A DNA stretch of 64,000 bases, from positions 3,311,501-3,375,500 of the forward strand of contig NZ_RBXO01000001.1 in NCBI RefSeq assembly GCF_003634935.1, written 5' to 3'. The notes beneath the pieces were generated by a model, which did no database searches, was not told the origin of the DNA, and was given only the letters and a program-made list of their open reading frames with translations. This stretch comes from Saccharothrix australiensis. GTDB lineage: Bacteria > Actinomycetota > Actinomycetes > Mycobacteriales > Pseudonocardiaceae. Of this stretch, positions 1-10,500 are shown in pieces. The position numbers and the translations under genes are program-made. Each line of letters starts with the position of its first letter. Within the stretch, counting starts at the first letter, position 1.

Positions 1-294
1 GTCCCTGGTGTCGTGGCGGACGCCGTGACCGGCGTAGTACACGAGCAACAGGTCCTCGGCCTGGCTGACCGCGCCGCGCAGGCGCTCCATGAAGCTGCTC
101 ACCGAGTCCGGGGTGTCGACGACGACGCACTGCTCCCACCCCAGGATGCCGGTGTCGGCGGCGGTCAACGCGGATACCAGGTCGAACAGGTTGTTGCGCA
201 CCGCGGGCAGCGGTGGGAACCGGTCGGTCTGGCGGAAGTCGCTCGTACCGATCAACACGGCCCTTGAGCGCACCGGATCGGGAAGCGTCGCCAC
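1..294 (-). CDS. EACC1-associated caspase-family peptidase, N-terminal part (runs off the window)
   Basis: The minus strand from a GTG at 294 encodes 98 residues before the window edge. The N-terminus gives a strand-like RAVLIGTSDF segment and then PAVRNNLFDLVSAL. Near the edge come LLLVYYAGHG and then a VRHD stretch, which is the His motif of caspase-like (clan CD) peptidases. The catalytic Cys lies outside the window. The start codon abuts the TAG stop of the EACC1 gene, so the two are one transcription and translation unit. Caspases of this type paired with EACC1 are known as effectors in actinobacterial NTP-dependent conflict systems; the effector role here is inferred from that pairing. 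Confident on family, not on target. Confidence 0.82.
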   Translation of the reverse strand, partial: MATLPDPVRSRAVLIGTSDFRQTDRFPPLPAVRNNLFDLVSALTAADTGILGWEQCVVVDTPDSVSSFMERLRGAVSQAEDLLLVYYAGHGVRHDTRD

Positions 295-699
295 CTATCC
301 CTCCAGGAACGTCCGGACCGCGGTGGCCGTCGCGTGCGCGTCGTCACCGGAACCGCACGTCAGCTCCAACTCGCGGCCCTGCTCGTCGCGGACGGTGAGG
401 GTGATCTTCGCGGTCGTGCGGCGGTGCTTGAGGTAGTCGAACAGCGACCGCACGAGCACCGACACGGTCCCGCTGGTCAGCACGATGACGGCGGCGTCGA
501 CGATCTCGCCCATCTCGCCCTCGGCCGGTGGTGCCGCGGCGAGGCTCACCCGGCCCCGCAACGCGTCCTCGTCCCGCAGCCACATCACCAGTGCGCGCAG
601 GTCGTCAGCCGAGCCCGCTGTCCGCACGCGCGCCGTTGCGGTCGACACCCGAACCCCCTCGTCGGCGGAGCCTGACCACTCCGGCCGGTCAATAGTCAT
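295..699 (-). CDS. Effector-associated constant component EACC1
   Basis: This 134-residue protein has the EACC1 layout: a short N-terminal segment, a central hydrophobic helix (IVDAAVIVLTSGTVSVLVRSL), a basic FDYLKHRRTTAKIT junction, and a beta-rich tail ending in the ELELTCGSGDD and AVRTFLEG segments. EACC1 proteins are small constant partners of variable effectors (peptidases, STAND ATPases) in predicted conflict systems of multicellular actinobacteria. The caspase gene starts directly after this stop. The ATG at 699 has no clear Shine-Dalgarno sequence and sits 3 nt from a perfect 9-bp hairpin (703-723), so initiation may be structure-controlled. How EACC1 acts is not known. Confidence 0.8.
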   Translation of the reverse strand: MTIDRPEWSGSADEGVRVSTATARVRTAGSADDLRALVMWLRDEDALRGRVSLAAAPPAEGEMGEIVDAAVIVLTSGTVSVLVRSLFDYLKHRRTTAKITLTVRDEQGRELELTCGSGDDAHATATAVRTFLEG

Positions 700-702
700 C
701 TC

Positions 703-723
703 GCGGGTGGAAGATCCACCCGC
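703..723 (-). promoter_or_regulatory. Perfect 9-bp inverted repeat just upstream of the EACC1 start
   Basis: GCGGGTGGA, a 3-nt loop, then TCCACCCGC, ending 3 nt before the EACC1 ATG. In the mRNA this strong hairpin would occupy the ribosome-binding region. It could repress translation, act as a protein site, or be the terminator of an upstream transcript. The sequence does not separate these. Confidence 0.5.
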
Positions 724-874
724 GCCACGCTAGCGCAACCACCGCCGTCGAACAGCACCTTTCGCGGTGAACGCACCCTCATACCTCGTACTGGTCCCGA
801 GCGCCGGCGAAGTCGTGCTTCACTGGCCCGATCACCTGAACGGGCTTGACCTTCGACACGGGGCGGATCAGCGG

Positions 875-1375
875 CTATGCGCCGAGGGTGGTGCGACGGA
901 CGCGGACGCTGGAGCTGTGCCCGTCGTGCTGCGACCAGCCGCTGCTGAAGCCGGTGCTGGTGGCGACATCCCATCCCTTCTGCGCGCGCATCTGCTGGGC
1001 GAAAGCCGCAAGGTCCTTGATCCGGCATCCGCAGTCGAAGCGGACGTCCACCCACACGTAGCGAGCGGTGGGGTTGGTCTCGGAGGAACTGACTCCCCAG
1101 CGGATCTGGTGCTCGTGCTCGGCCAGTCCCGTTCGTTGCTGGTCGTGGACGATGCCGAAGGCTTTGGCGTAATCGTCCAGATCGTCGATGACGAACAGGT
1201 CGCTGCGGTACTGACCGGGCCAGACGGCGTACAGGCGCGACGCGCCCGAACGAGCCCGCTCGTAAGTGCCCGCGTCCTGCCCGAAGGTCACCGTGCCATC
1301 GGATGCGACTTCGATGTAGCAGATCGTCGACATGGTGTACGGGAAGTCCGCACTGGCCGCACTGCGTGGTTTCAC
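875..1375 (-). CDS. Hypothetical protein
   Basis: I do not recognise a family. The proposed GTG at 1375 is preceded by GGGAGG four bases away and gives 166 residues. The internal ATG at 1333 (152 residues) has no ribosome site. The protein is rich in aromatic and acidic residues (YAVWPGQYRSDLFVIDDLDDYAKAF), with a Cys pair in RFDCGCRIKDL and no signal peptide or membrane segment. It reads like a small soluble globular protein. It lies between the EACC1-caspase pair and a decayed IS110 element, so it belongs to an accessory, insertion-prone stretch. Its upstream frame runs open into the transposase remnant, which makes the exact start uncertain. Confidence 0.5.
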   Translation of the reverse strand: MKPRSAASADFPYTMSTICYIEVASDGTVTFGQDAGTYERARSGASRLYAVWPGQYRSDLFVIDDLDDYAKAFGIVHDQQRTGLAEHEHQIRWGVSSSETNPTARYVWVDVRFDCGCRIKDLAAFAQQMRAQKGWDVATSTGFSSGWSQHDGHSSSVRVRRTTLGA

Positions 1376-1494
1376 CGAGCCTCCCGGTTCCCTTCGCGTC
1401 ACCTTGCATTTCCACCCGCCTTTCGCACTCGGCGAATGATGTCGGAGGAGATGGGTCAGGCTCGGCCGATGGTCGAAGGCTCGGCCGCGAAGGG

Positions 1495-2140
1495 TGCGCA
1501 TCAAGCACCCCTCGACGTCGGTGGCGACGGCTTTCCGCTGCTGGAGCACGGATTGAGGCTTTCCGTGAGCCCGGGCGGGACCGTGTCCGCCGCGGTGGTG
1601 CCCGGAACGGTCACGGTCTGCTCGTCCAGGGCGGTCCAGATGGACTCGACCAGTTGGTGCCCATGCGGGCGCGTTCGCGGCGGCGATCGCGGCGACTGTG
1701 CGTCGTCCGGCTTTGCGGATGCCGGCCGGTCCGCCGCAGCGGGACAGGATCTCCAGCACCGCCGAGTGCGCGATCCGGGTTCCGAGGGCGGGGTGGATGC
1801 CGGTGAGCAGGCCGCGGATGTGGGTGGAGATGCGGGTGGCTTCGGCGGCCAGGACGTCGTCGAACCCGACCAGCACGCCGAGTTCGGCGAGGGTGTCGTC
1901 GCCGGTGCCGACCGCGCGCAGGGTGAGGGACAGCGTGCAGGCCGCGTCGGCGATGACGAAGGCGTCGCGGGCGTCGGTCTTGGCCGTGCCGGGGTAGAGG
2001 TCGGCGATACGGCGCATCGCCGGACCGGGCGGGCAGGCGACCCGGTGGCCGGCCGCGCGGGCGACCGCGACGGGCAGGGCGCCGGTGGTGGCGGGCTGGT
2101 CGACCACGACCAGCACCGTCCCGTGTCGGGCGCCATGACC
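1495..2140 (-). mobile_element. IS110-family transposase remnant (truncated, frameshifted)
   Basis: From about 2135 downward the minus strand encodes the IS110 DEDD-type transposase core: LVVVDQPATTGALPVAVARA, then YPGTAKTDARDAFVIADAA, then THIRGLLTGIHPALGTRIAH. After about 1690 the similarity continues in another frame (LVESIWTALDEQTVTVPGTT) and then switches again (VLQQRKAVATDVEGCL). The first 50-60 residues and the whole C-terminal transposase_20 half are missing. At least two frameshifts are needed, so this is a dead copy. It marks a past insertion between the caspase locus and the hom operon. No terminal repeats could be assigned; IS110 elements often lack them. Confidence 0.78.
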
Positions 2141-3223
2141 TGTGTGGGAAGGCGCTCTGGGTGTTCCCCCGAGCGGAGTTGCCGTCGGCGGCCGACGCCG
2201 CCTACGGCGACGACATCGAGGGTGGTGCGCGCCGCCGTTCTCGAGTCTTGGCGATCAACGTCCTCGACCGGCTCGGCCGCCACCTGGGCGCGTTCACCTG
2301 TGGTGGGGCAGTGCGAGTGTGGAGGGGCAGTGCGACGATCATGGCCTTCGCACGGTATGTCGCCCGGCTGGAGCGTGGCGAGGACTCCGGTGGACGGGCC
2401 GGCGGGCGAGGACTTCTGAACACCGCGGATCTCCGTGCCCCCGGACCCACCCACCACGACCGGCGCGGCGGCGCGCCATCGGCGCAAAACACCCATATCG
2501 AGCTATTGGGGATGGCTGGATGAGTGGGTGATCCGTCCTGTGCTGCACGTCACAGTCTCTGGCTGTGAGCGCTGGCGGTGCGGATCGATTCGCTGGGACG
2601 GCCGCTTGACGTCGCCGGTGATGGGCGCGTGCGTCCTGGTTCGGCGAGGGCCGTCCCTGGTGCACTTTCCTTCAGTATCAATCCTGTCCACGTCGTTAGG
2701 GGGAACAGGTGGGGTGCGGCCGTGTCCGTCGCGGTCATTGGTTGGTTGACAGTCGCCACCGGTCCATGTGTATGTTCGTGACGTGTTAAAGCGTCGGTGA
2801 CTTCGATTCGTCGGTATTTGTGAGCCGTCGTTTCGGGTTCGCAGACTTCTCTTCGGGATTGTTCGCGTATTCGCGCGCCTTCTCCGGGGGTGGGTTCGTG
2901 CCAGGGGGTGTCATGGGTGTCGGTCCCGGTGCTGTCGTCTGCTGTTTCCGCTGGTCATGCGCATCGTGTCACCGTGCGCGCGGCGGGTGGCGCGGGTCGG
3001 GCGCGGAGTGTCGGGCCGGGTGGGTCGCCTGCGGTTGACGCTGTGTGCCGCGAGCGGCCGGCGGGGTGGCTCCTGAGGGCCGACGCGTGCGCGGAGGATT
3101 TCCGTCCGACTCGGAGGTAAAGGACGCGCCAGCCGTTCTTTCGCTGCTTGCCTGCCTTGACGGGACAACCGGACCGCCTATTCGCGGCCGTGTTGAATAC
3201 ACGACCAAACTGGGGGATGCACA
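2141..3223. other. Long non-coding stretch upstream of hom
   Basis: I see no convincing gene here; the open frames lack family signatures and ribosome sites. A TTGACA box at 2746-2751 followed by TATGTT 19 bases later is a weak promoter candidate. Just before hom, 3189-3203 holds CGTGT-TGAAT-ACACG, a short dyad containing the TGTTGAA core that recurs in the isoprenoid locus. The length leaves room for a leader RNA, but I could not fold a recognisable SAM riboswitch by eye. Confidence 0.35.
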
Positions 3224-4486
3224 GTGTTGGATCGGCCTGTTCGCGTCGCGTTGCTCGGCCACGGGACGGTCGGCTCGGCCGTTGTCCGGCTGCTCACGGG
3301 GCGTGCCGCGGGACTCCGCGACCGCATCGGCGCGCCGGTGGACCTCGTCGGCATCGCGGTGCTCGAACCCGCCCGCCACGCCGGACCGTGGCGCCACTTG
3401 CTGACCACGGACGCCGCCGCGCTGGTCGACGCGGACGTCGACGTCGTGGTGGAACTGATCGGTGGTGTCGAGCCCGCGCGGGAGTTGGTGCTGTCGGCGC
3501 TGCGCTCCGGGAAATCCGTGGTGACGGCGAACAAGGCGCTGGTGGCCCGGCACGGCCTGGAGCTGCGCGCGGCGGCGGAGTCCAGCGGCGCGGCACTGCG
3601 CTACGAGGGCGCGGTCGCCGGTGCGGTGCCCGTGTTGCGGCCGTTGCGGGAGTCGCTGGCGGGCGACCGGATCACGCGGGTCAGCGGGATCGTCAACGGC
3701 ACCTGCAACTTCGTGCTCACCACCATGACCCGCACCGGCGGCTGCTACCGGGACGCGCTGGCGGAGGCGGTGCGGCTCGGGTATGCCGAAGCCGACCCGA
3801 CCGCCGACATCGAGGGGCACGACGCCGCCGCGAAAGCCGCGCTGCTCGCGTTCGCCGCGTTCGGCGCGGTCGTCGACCCGGGGGAGGTGCGGCGGACCGG
3901 CATCGCGGAGGTGACGGCCGAGGACATCGCCGCGGCGCAGGCCTCCGGTCGGGTCGTGAAGCCGATCGCGGTGTGCGAGCGGGTCGACGGACAGGTGAAC
4001 GTGGCCGTCCACCCGGCGATGGTCCGCGCCGACCACCCGTTGGCGGTCGTGGACGGTGTGCTCAACGCCGTGCTGGTCGAGGCGGAGGCGGCCGGCGAGC
4101 TGCTGTTCCGCGGCGCGGGCGCGGGCGGCGACGCCACCGCCAGCGCCGTTCTCGGCGACCTGGTGTCGGTCGCCCGGGACCTGGCCGCGGGCGTCACCCG
4201 TCCCGCCGACGCCGCACCCGTGGCGCTGCCCGTGGACCCGCGCGGCGGCACGGCCACCGGCTACCACGTGCGGGTCGAGGTGGACGACCGGCCGGGCGTG
4301 CCGGTCGAGGTGGGCGCGGTGTTCGCGGGTCAGGGTGTCGAGCCGGAGTCCCTGTCGCGCCGCGGTTCCCACGTCGTGGTGACGACCCGCCCCGCGCCCG
4401 ATCCGGCGGTGCTGTCCGCCCTGGACAAGCTCGCCGTGCTCCCCGAAGTGCGCGCACTGCCGCGCGCACTTCGCCTCGAAGGCTGA
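3224..4486 (+). CDS. hom: Homoserine dehydrogenase
   Basis: 420 residues, normal for the ACT-containing actinobacterial enzyme. It reduces aspartate semialdehyde to homoserine with NAD(P)H in the cytosol. Visible parts: a nucleotide-binding loop GHGTVGSA near residue 10, [12 protein letters not shown] near 100, the signature [14 protein letters not shown] near 155, and a C-terminal ACT domain (about 340-415, [19 protein letters not shown]) that in this family binds threonine. The GTG start follows a GGGGGA run. It heads an operon with metY and metX rather than thrB/thrC, so its homoserine seems directed to O-acetylhomoserine and homocysteine. Placement directly before a PKS suggests precursor or SAM supply, which is inference. 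Confidence 0.93.
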   Translation: MLDRPVRVALLGHGTVGSAVVRLLTGRAAGLRDRIGAPVDLVGIAVLEPARHAGPWRHLLTTDAAALVDADVDVVVELIGGVEPARELVLSALRSGKSVVTANKALVARHGLELRAAAESSGAALRYEGAVAGAVPVLRPLRESLAGDRITRVSGIVNGTCNFVLTTMTRTGGCYRDALAEAVRLGYAEADPTADIEGHDAAAKAALLAFAAFGAVVDPGEVRRTGIAEVTAEDIAAAQASGRVVKPIAVCERVDGQVNVAVHPAMVRADHPLAVVDGVLNAVLVEAEAAGELLFRGAGAGGDATASAVLGDLVSVARDLAAGVTRPADAAPVALPVDPRGGTATGYHVRVEVDDRPGVPVEVGAVFAGQGVEPESLSRRGSHVVVTTRPAPDPAVLSALDKLAVLPEVRALPRALRLEG

Positions 4487-4547
4487 TTCCCCTTCCCACG
4501 ACAGGCCCGTTCGAAGGCTGATTTCCCCCTTCCCACACCAGGCCCGT
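4476..4547 (+). repeat. Tandem duplication of the hom 3' end
   Basis: A 35-nt unit starting TCGAAGGCTGATT and ending CAGGCCCGT (4476-4510) is followed at once by a 37-nt near-copy (4511-4547) that differs by two inserted bases and one substitution. The unit includes the hom stop codon, so the last codons and stop are duplicated. It looks like recent slippage or unequal exchange and shifts the metY ribosome site away from hom. Confidence 0.85.
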
Positions 4548-4587
4548 GCCCGTGCACGGGTCCCACCTCCCTGCGAGAGGACACACC

Positions 4588-5919
4588 GTGACCGAGACCA
4601 CCGTGCGCGCCGAGACCCCCGAGCAGCTCCCGGACCCGAGTGGGTCATGGGGCTTCGAGACGCGGCAGATCCACGTCGGCCACTCGCCGGACGTGGCGAG
4701 CAACGCGCGGGCGCTGCCGATCTACCAGACCACCTCCTACGCCTTCAACAGCACCGACCACGCCGAGGCGCTGTTCAACCTGTCCGAGACCGGCAACGTC
4801 TACACGCGGATCATGAACTTCACGCAGGACGCCGTGGAGCAGCGGATCGCCTCCCTGGAGGGCGGTGTCGCCGCGCTGCTGCTGGCGTCCGGGCAGGCCG
4901 CGTCGGCGGTGTCGGTGCTGAACCTGACCGGCTCCGGCGACCACATCGTGTCCAGCCCCCGGTTGTACGGCGGCACGCACACGCTGTTCGGGCACACGCT
5001 GCCGCGGTACGGGGTGGAGGTCGCGTTCGTCGACGACCCGGACGACCTGGAGCAGTGGCAGGCCGCCGTCCGCCCGGAGACCCGCGCGTTCTTCGGCGAG
5101 AGCATCTCCAACCCGCGCAACGAGGTCTTCGACATCGGGGGCGTCGCCGAGGTCGCCCACCGCAACGGCCTGCCGCTGGTCGTGGACAACACCGTCGCCA
5201 CGCCGTACCTGGTGCAGCCGCTGCGGCACGGCGCGGACGTCGTCGTGCACTCCGCCACCAAGTACCTGGCCGGTCACGGCACCACCATCGCGGGCGTCGT
5301 CGTGGACGGTGGCTCGTTCGACTGGAGGTCGGGCCGGTTCGCGCAGTTCACCACGCCGGACCCCAGCTACCACGGCTTGGTCTACGCCGACCTCGGGCCG
5401 GCCGCGTACGCCATCAAGGCCCGCGTCTCGGTGCTGCGGGACCTCGGCGCGGCGGTGTCGCCGTTCAGCGCGTTCCTGCTCGGGCAGGGCGTGGAGACGC
5501 TGAGCCTGCGGGTGGAGCGGCACGTGGCCAACGCGACGGCCGTCGCCGAGTTCCTCGCGGGGCGGGACGACGTGCGGTCCGTGGCCTACGCGGGGCTGCC
5601 CACCTCGCCCTGGTACGACCGGGCCCGCGAGCTCGCCCCGCGCGGCGCGGGAGCGGTGGTGGCGTTCGAGATCGCCGGCGGCGAGGCCGCCGCGCGGCGG
5701 TTCATCGACGCGTTGTCGTTGCACAGCCACGTCGCGAACATCGGCGACGTGCGGTCCCTGGTGCTGCACCCGGCCACCACCAGCCACGCCCAGCTCACCT
5801 CCGAGCAGCAGTTGGCGGCCGGCATCACGCCCGCCACCGTGCGGCTGTCGGTGGGCCTGGAGAGCATCGACGACATCATCGACGACCTGAAGACCGGGTT
5901 CGCGGCGGTCGCCCGATGA
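4588..5919 (+). CDS. metY: O-acetylhomoserine sulfhydrylase (Cys/Met PLP family)
   Basis: 443 residues from a GTG preceded by GAGAGG. The enzyme combines O-acetylhomoserine with sulfide to give homocysteine, using PLP. The sequence shows the family layout: [10 protein letters not shown] at the N-terminus, [48 protein letters not shown], and the PLP lysine in [11 protein letters not shown]. The C-terminus ends with [15 protein letters not shown], typical of full-length members. Its stop overlaps the metX start (ATGA), so the two are coupled. Cystathionine gamma-synthase is the close alternative, but length and the metX partner favour metY. Confidence 0.92.
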   Translation: MTETTVRAETPEQLPDPSGSWGFETRQIHVGHSPDVASNARALPIYQTTSYAFNSTDHAEALFNLSETGNVYTRIMNFTQDAVEQRIASLEGGVAALLLASGQAASAVSVLNLTGSGDHIVSSPRLYGGTHTLFGHTLPRYGVEVAFVDDPDDLEQWQAAVRPETRAFFGESISNPRNEVFDIGGVAEVAHRNGLPLVVDNTVATPYLVQPLRHGADVVVHSATKYLAGHGTTIAGVVVDGGSFDWRSGRFAQFTTPDPSYHGLVYADLGPAAYAIKARVSVLRDLGAAVSPFSAFLLGQGVETLSLRVERHVANATAVAEFLAGRDDVRSVAYAGLPTSPWYDRARELAPRGAGAVVAFEIAGGEAAARRFIDALSLHSHVANIGDVRSLVLHPATTSHAQLTSEQQLAAGITPATVRLSVGLESIDDIIDDLKTGFAAVAR

Positions 5920-7019
5920 CGGTGCACGCGCCCGCGCCCGTCGCGTTCCCCGGCGAACGGGTGCGGAACATCGCGATCGGCCCCCTGCGGCTGGAGTCCG
6001 GCGAGGTGCTGCCGGACGTGGAGCTGGCCGTGCAGTCGTGGGGCACGCCGTCCCCCACGCGGGACAACGTCGTGCTGGTGCTGCACGCGCTGACCGGCGA
6101 CTCGCACGTGACCGGCCCGGCCGGGCCGCCCGACCACCCGACGCCGGGCTGGTGGGACGGCCTGGTCGGGGAGGGCCGCCCGCTGGACACCCGGCGGTGG
6201 TGCGCGGTCGCGGCGAACGTGCTCGGCGGCTGCTACGGCAGCACCGGGCCGACCGCCACCCACCCGGACGGGACCGTCTGGAGTGGACGGTTCCCCGAGG
6301 TGACCGTGCGCGACCAGGTCGCCGCCGAGGCGGCCCTCGCGGACGTCCTGGGCGTCCGGGAGTTCGCGGCCGTGGTGGGCGGTTCGATGGGTGGCGCGCG
6401 GGCGCTGGAGTGGGCGATCGGCCGGCCAGACCGGGTTCGCGCGGCGATGGTGCTGGCCGTCGGCGCGCGCGCCACCGCCGACCAGATCGGCACCCAGAGC
6501 ACGCAGGTCGCCGCCATCACCGCCGACCCCGACTGGCAGGGCGGTCACTACCACGCCACGGGCCGCGCACCGCGCGCCGGCCTCGCGCTCGCCCGCCGCA
6601 TCGCCCACCTCACCTACCGCTCCGAGACCGAGCTGGACGAGCGGTTCGGCAACGACGACCAGCGACCCGGCCTGCCCGCCGTGGAGAGCTACCTGCGGCA
6701 CCAGGCCCGCAAGCTGGTCGCCCGCTTCGACGCGGCCAGCTACGTCGTGCTCACCCGCGCCCTGAACGGGCACGACGTGGGCCGCGGCCGGGGCGGTGTG
6801 GACGCGGCGCTCGCGTCGTGCCCGGTGCCGTTCGTCATCGGCGGCATCGACAGCGACCGGCTGTACCCCCTGCGCCTGCAACGCGAACTCGCCGACAAGC
6901 TGCCCGGCTGCGCCGGCCTGGACGTGATCCGGTCCCGGCAGGGGCACGACGGCTTCCTCACCGAGACGGCGGCGGTCGGCGAGCTGCTGACCCGAGCGCT
7001 GCGCCTCGCCGAGCGCTGA
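5916..7019 (+). CDS. metX: Homoserine O-acetyltransferase
   Basis: 367 residues, alpha/beta-hydrolase fold. It transfers acetyl from acetyl-CoA to homoserine, feeding metY. Seen: [17 protein letters not shown] (oxyanion region), [12 protein letters not shown], the nucleophile elbow [12 protein letters not shown], and the acid/His region with [15 protein letters not shown] and SRQGHDGFL. All catalytic elements are present and the length is normal. The start overlaps the metY stop by 4 nt and the next gene begins 15 nt on, so hom-metY-metX and the PKS look like one transcript. Confidence 0.93.
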   Translation: MTVHAPAPVAFPGERVRNIAIGPLRLESGEVLPDVELAVQSWGTPSPTRDNVVLVLHALTGDSHVTGPAGPPDHPTPGWWDGLVGEGRPLDTRRWCAVAANVLGGCYGSTGPTATHPDGTVWSGRFPEVTVRDQVAAEAALADVLGVREFAAVVGGSMGGARALEWAIGRPDRVRAAMVLAVGARATADQIGTQSTQVAAITADPDWQGGHYHATGRAPRAGLALARRIAHLTYRSETELDERFGNDDQRPGLPAVESYLRHQARKLVARFDAASYVVLTRALNGHDVGRGRGGVDAALASCPVPFVIGGIDSDRLYPLRLQRELADKLPGCAGLDVIRSRQGHDGFLTETAAVGELLTRALRLAER

Positions 7020-7034
7020 CCACCAGGAGGAACG

Positions 7035-7583
7035 ATGGCCCGTGTCACCTACCCGCACCTCGCGCCGTCCTTCGCCATGCCCACCCCGATCTACGGCGAC
7101 CCGCACGACGGCACGCTGCTCAACGTCTTCCGCATCCTGGGGCACAACCCGGCGCTGCTCACCGCGGTCGCCGACATCGGGCGCGCCCAGGCGCTGGACA
7201 GCACCCTGACCGACGCCGACCGCGAGCTGGTGGTGCTGGCCGCGGCCCGCCACTTCGGCGCGGAGTACGTGTGGGCGCAGCACCGCGCGGGCGGGCTGAG
7301 CGCCGGCCTGAGCCCCGGGCAGCTCGCCGCGCTGAGCGCCGGTGCACCGGACGGGCACTTCGACGACCGGCAGCGCGCGGTGCTCGCGTTCGTGGCGGAG
7401 GTCGCCGCCGGGCCGCGCGTGGACGACGCCGTGTTCGCCCGCCTCCGCGAGCACTTCCGGGACAGCCAGGTCGTCGAAGTGGTCGCGCTGGTCGGCGTCT
7501 ACTTCATGGTCGGCCGCCTGACCACCGTCCTGGACATCGAGATCGACGCGCCCGCGGACCCGACACCCACCTTCGAGTCGTAG
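7035..7583 (+). CDS. Carboxymuconolactone decarboxylase-like (AhpD fold) protein
   Basis: 182 residues with an AGGAGG ribosome site. The all-helical CMD fold is recognisable: GHNPALLTAVADIGRAQ, DRELVVLAAARHFGAEYVWAQH, and VVALVGVYFMVGRLT. The E-to-H pair in EYVWAQH matches carboxymuconolactone-decarboxylase-type members. The CxxC redox pair of AhpD is absent, so a peroxidase role is unlikely. It sits between metX and the PKS (10 nt before the PKS start), which suggests a tailoring or isomerase/decarboxylase step on the PKS product. Substrate unknown. Confidence 0.8.
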   Translation: MARVTYPHLAPSFAMPTPIYGDPHDGTLLNVFRILGHNPALLTAVADIGRAQALDSTLTDADRELVVLAAARHFGAEYVWAQHRAGGLSAGLSPGQLAALSAGAPDGHFDDRQRAVLAFVAEVAAGPRVDDAVFARLREHFRDSQVVEVVALVGVYFMVGRLTTVLDIEIDAPADPTPTFES

Positions 7584-7592
7584 GAGAAGACT

Positions 7593-10500
7593 GTGCGCAA
7601 CACGTCCTACGCCAGTGCGGGGCGGCGGTCCGGCGCGATCGCCGTCGTCGGCCTGTCCTGCCGGTTCGCGGGCGCGGGCAACCCGGACGAGTTCTGGCAC
7701 CTGCTCCGCACCGGCCGCGACGTGGTCGGCGAGGTGCCCGCCGACCGGGCCGAGCCGGGCGGGGACACCCGTCGCGGCTCGTTCCTGGACCACGTCGACC
7801 GGTTCGACCCGGGGTTCTTCCGGATATCACCGCGCGAGGCCGCGCACATGGACCCGCGGCAGCGGTTGGCCTTGGAGCTGGGTTGGGAGGCGCTGGAGGA
7901 CGCGCGGATCGTGCCGACCGGCCTGCGCGGCCGGTCGGTCGGCGTGTTCGTCGGCACGATCTGGGACGACTTCGCCCAGCTCCTGTCCAGGGGTGGCGAA
8001 ACCGGGCACACCATGCCGGGTGTCCAGCGGGCCCTCATCGCGAACCGGCTGTCGCACTTCCTCGGCCTCACCGGGCCGAGCATGGTGGTGGACACCGGCC
8101 AGTCGTCCTCGCTGGTGGCGCTGCACCTGGCGGTGGAGAGCCTGCGCTCGGGCGAGTCGGAGGCCGCGATCGTCGGCGGCGTCAACATCAGCCTGCTGCC
8201 CCGCACGTCCGAGGTCTCCGCCAAGTGGGGCGGGTTGTTGCCCGACGGCCGGTGCTACACGTTCGACGCGCGCGCCAACGGGTACGTGCGCGGTGAAGGC
8301 GGCGGCGCGGTGGTGCTCAAGCCGCTGGCCGCCGCGCTGGCCGACGGCGACCGCGTGTACTGCGTGGTGCGCGGCAGCGCGGTGTGCCACGGCGGCGGCA
8401 GCAGCGTCACGGTGCCGGACGTGGCCGCGCAGGAGGAGGTGCTGCGCCGCGCTTATCGGGACGCGGAGGTGGACCCGGCGCTGGTGGGCTACGTGGAGCT
8501 GCACGGCACCGGGACGCGGGTCGGTGACCCGGTGGAGGCGGCGGCACTGGGCGCGGTCGTCGGCACGGCCGCCGAGGAGCGGGTGTTGCGCGTCGGCTCG
8601 GTGAAGACCAACATCGGGCACCTGGAGGGCGCGGCGGGCATCGCCGGGTTCATCAAGCTCGCGCTCAGCGTGTGGCACCGGGAACTGCCGCCCAGCCTGA
8701 ACTTCCGCACGCCCAACCCGGACATCCCGCTCGACGAGCTGCGGCTCGCCGTGCAGGACCGGCTCTCACCCTGGCCGGGCGGAACGCTGGTGGCAGGTGT
8801 CAGCTCGTTCGGGATGGGCGGTGCGAACTGCCATGTGGTCGTGTCGGAACAGGTGGCCCCGCAGCCGACCGCCGCGCCGGTTCCGGCATCGGGCGAGGGC
8901 CGTGGGCCGGCGCTGGTGCCGTGGGTGCTGTCCGGGCACACGCCGGCCGCGGTGCGGGCACAGGCATCCCGGCTCGAACAGTTCCTCACCGGGCGTGACT
9001 GGAGTCCCGTCGACGTGGGGTTCTCGCTGGCCTCCACGCGAGCGGTCCTCCCGCACCGCGCGGTGGTCGTGGGCGCGGACCGGGACGAGCTGCTGACCGG
9101 GCTGGGCTCGGTGACGGCGGAGACGCCGTCATCCGGGTTGGCGTTCGCGTTCCCCGGCCAAGGCGCACAGCGCGCCGGCATGGGGCTTGAGCTGGCGCGG
9201 ACGTTCCCGGAGTTCGGTGAGTTCTACGACGAGGTGCTGGCCGCGTTCGACGGGGAGGTGCGGCACGCCGTCGCCACCGGTGAGCGCTTGCACGACACGG
9301 GGATCACGCAGCCTGCCCTGTTCGCGCTGAGCGTCGCCCTTTACCGGTTGGTGCGTTCCTGGGGTGTGTCTCCGGATTTTCTGGTGGGTCATTCGATTGG
9401 TGAGATCGCGGCGGCGCATGTGGCGGGTGTGTTGTCGTTGGGTGATGCGGTTGGGTTGGTGTCGGCGCGTGGTCGGTTGATGCGGGCGTTGCCGGTTGGT
9501 GGGGTGATGGTCGCGGTGGGGGTGTCGGAGCGGGACGTGGTGCCGTTGTTGTCCGGTGGTGTGGGTGTGGCGGCGGTGAACGGTCCTGCTTCGGTGGTGT
9601 TGGCGGGTGATGAGTCGCAGGTGTCGGCGGTTGTGTCTTCGTTGCGGGACAGGGGTGTTCGCACGAAGCGGTTGTCGGTGAGCCACGCGTTCCACTCGCC
9701 GTTGATGGACCCCATGCTCGACGACTTCCGACGAGTTCTGAAGAGCCTGACCTTCCGTGAACCGGAACTGCCGATCGTCTCGACGTTGACCGGTGGGCTG
9801 GTGACCTCCGAGCTGACCGATCCGGAGCACTGGGTGCGGCACGCGCGGGAGGCGGTGCGGTTCGCCGACGCCGTCGCCGTCCTGGAGCGGGAGGGCGTGC
9901 GCACGTTCCTGGAACTCGGGCCGGACGGCACGCTGAGCGCGCTGGTCCCGCACTGCCTCGCCGAACCGGACGCGAGCACGGCCTTGGCCGCGCTCAGCGG
10001 CGTGAAGCCGGAACCGGACACGTTCGCGGCGGCTCTCGCCGGCGTCTTCACGCGCGGCGTGCAGGTCGACTGGAAGCGCGCCTTCCCCGGCGCGCGCTGG
10101 ATCGACCTCCCGACCTACGCGTTCCAGCGCGAACGGCACTGGTTGGAACCGACGGCGGGACGTGACCTGACGTCGGCCGGGCTGCGCCCCACCGAGCACC
10201 CGCTGGTGGGCACCGCGCTGGACCTCGCCGACACGGGCGGCCACGCGTTCACCGGGCGGCTGTCCCTGGCCACCCACCCGTGGCTGGCCGACCACGCGGT
10301 CCTCGGTTCGGTGGTCGTGCCCGCGACCGCGTTCGTCGAACTCGCCCTCACCGCGGGCGCGCAGGTCGGGTGCGCGGCGGTGCGGGAGCTGACCCTCACC
10401 AGCCCGCTGGTGCTGCCGGAGGACGGCAGCGTGGTCGTGCAGATGACCCTCACCGAGCCCGACGACGCGGGCCGGCGCGTGCTGGCCGTGCACTCCCGGC

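Noticed and set aside
767-2419. A long plus-strand frame over the IS110 relic
   Set aside because: Low-complexity shadow without ribosome site; the transposase similarity is on the minus strand.
2820-3120. Small open frames and a possible SAM riboswitch before hom
   Set aside because: No ribosome sites or recognisable conserved riboswitch core found by eye; a covariance-model search would be decisive.
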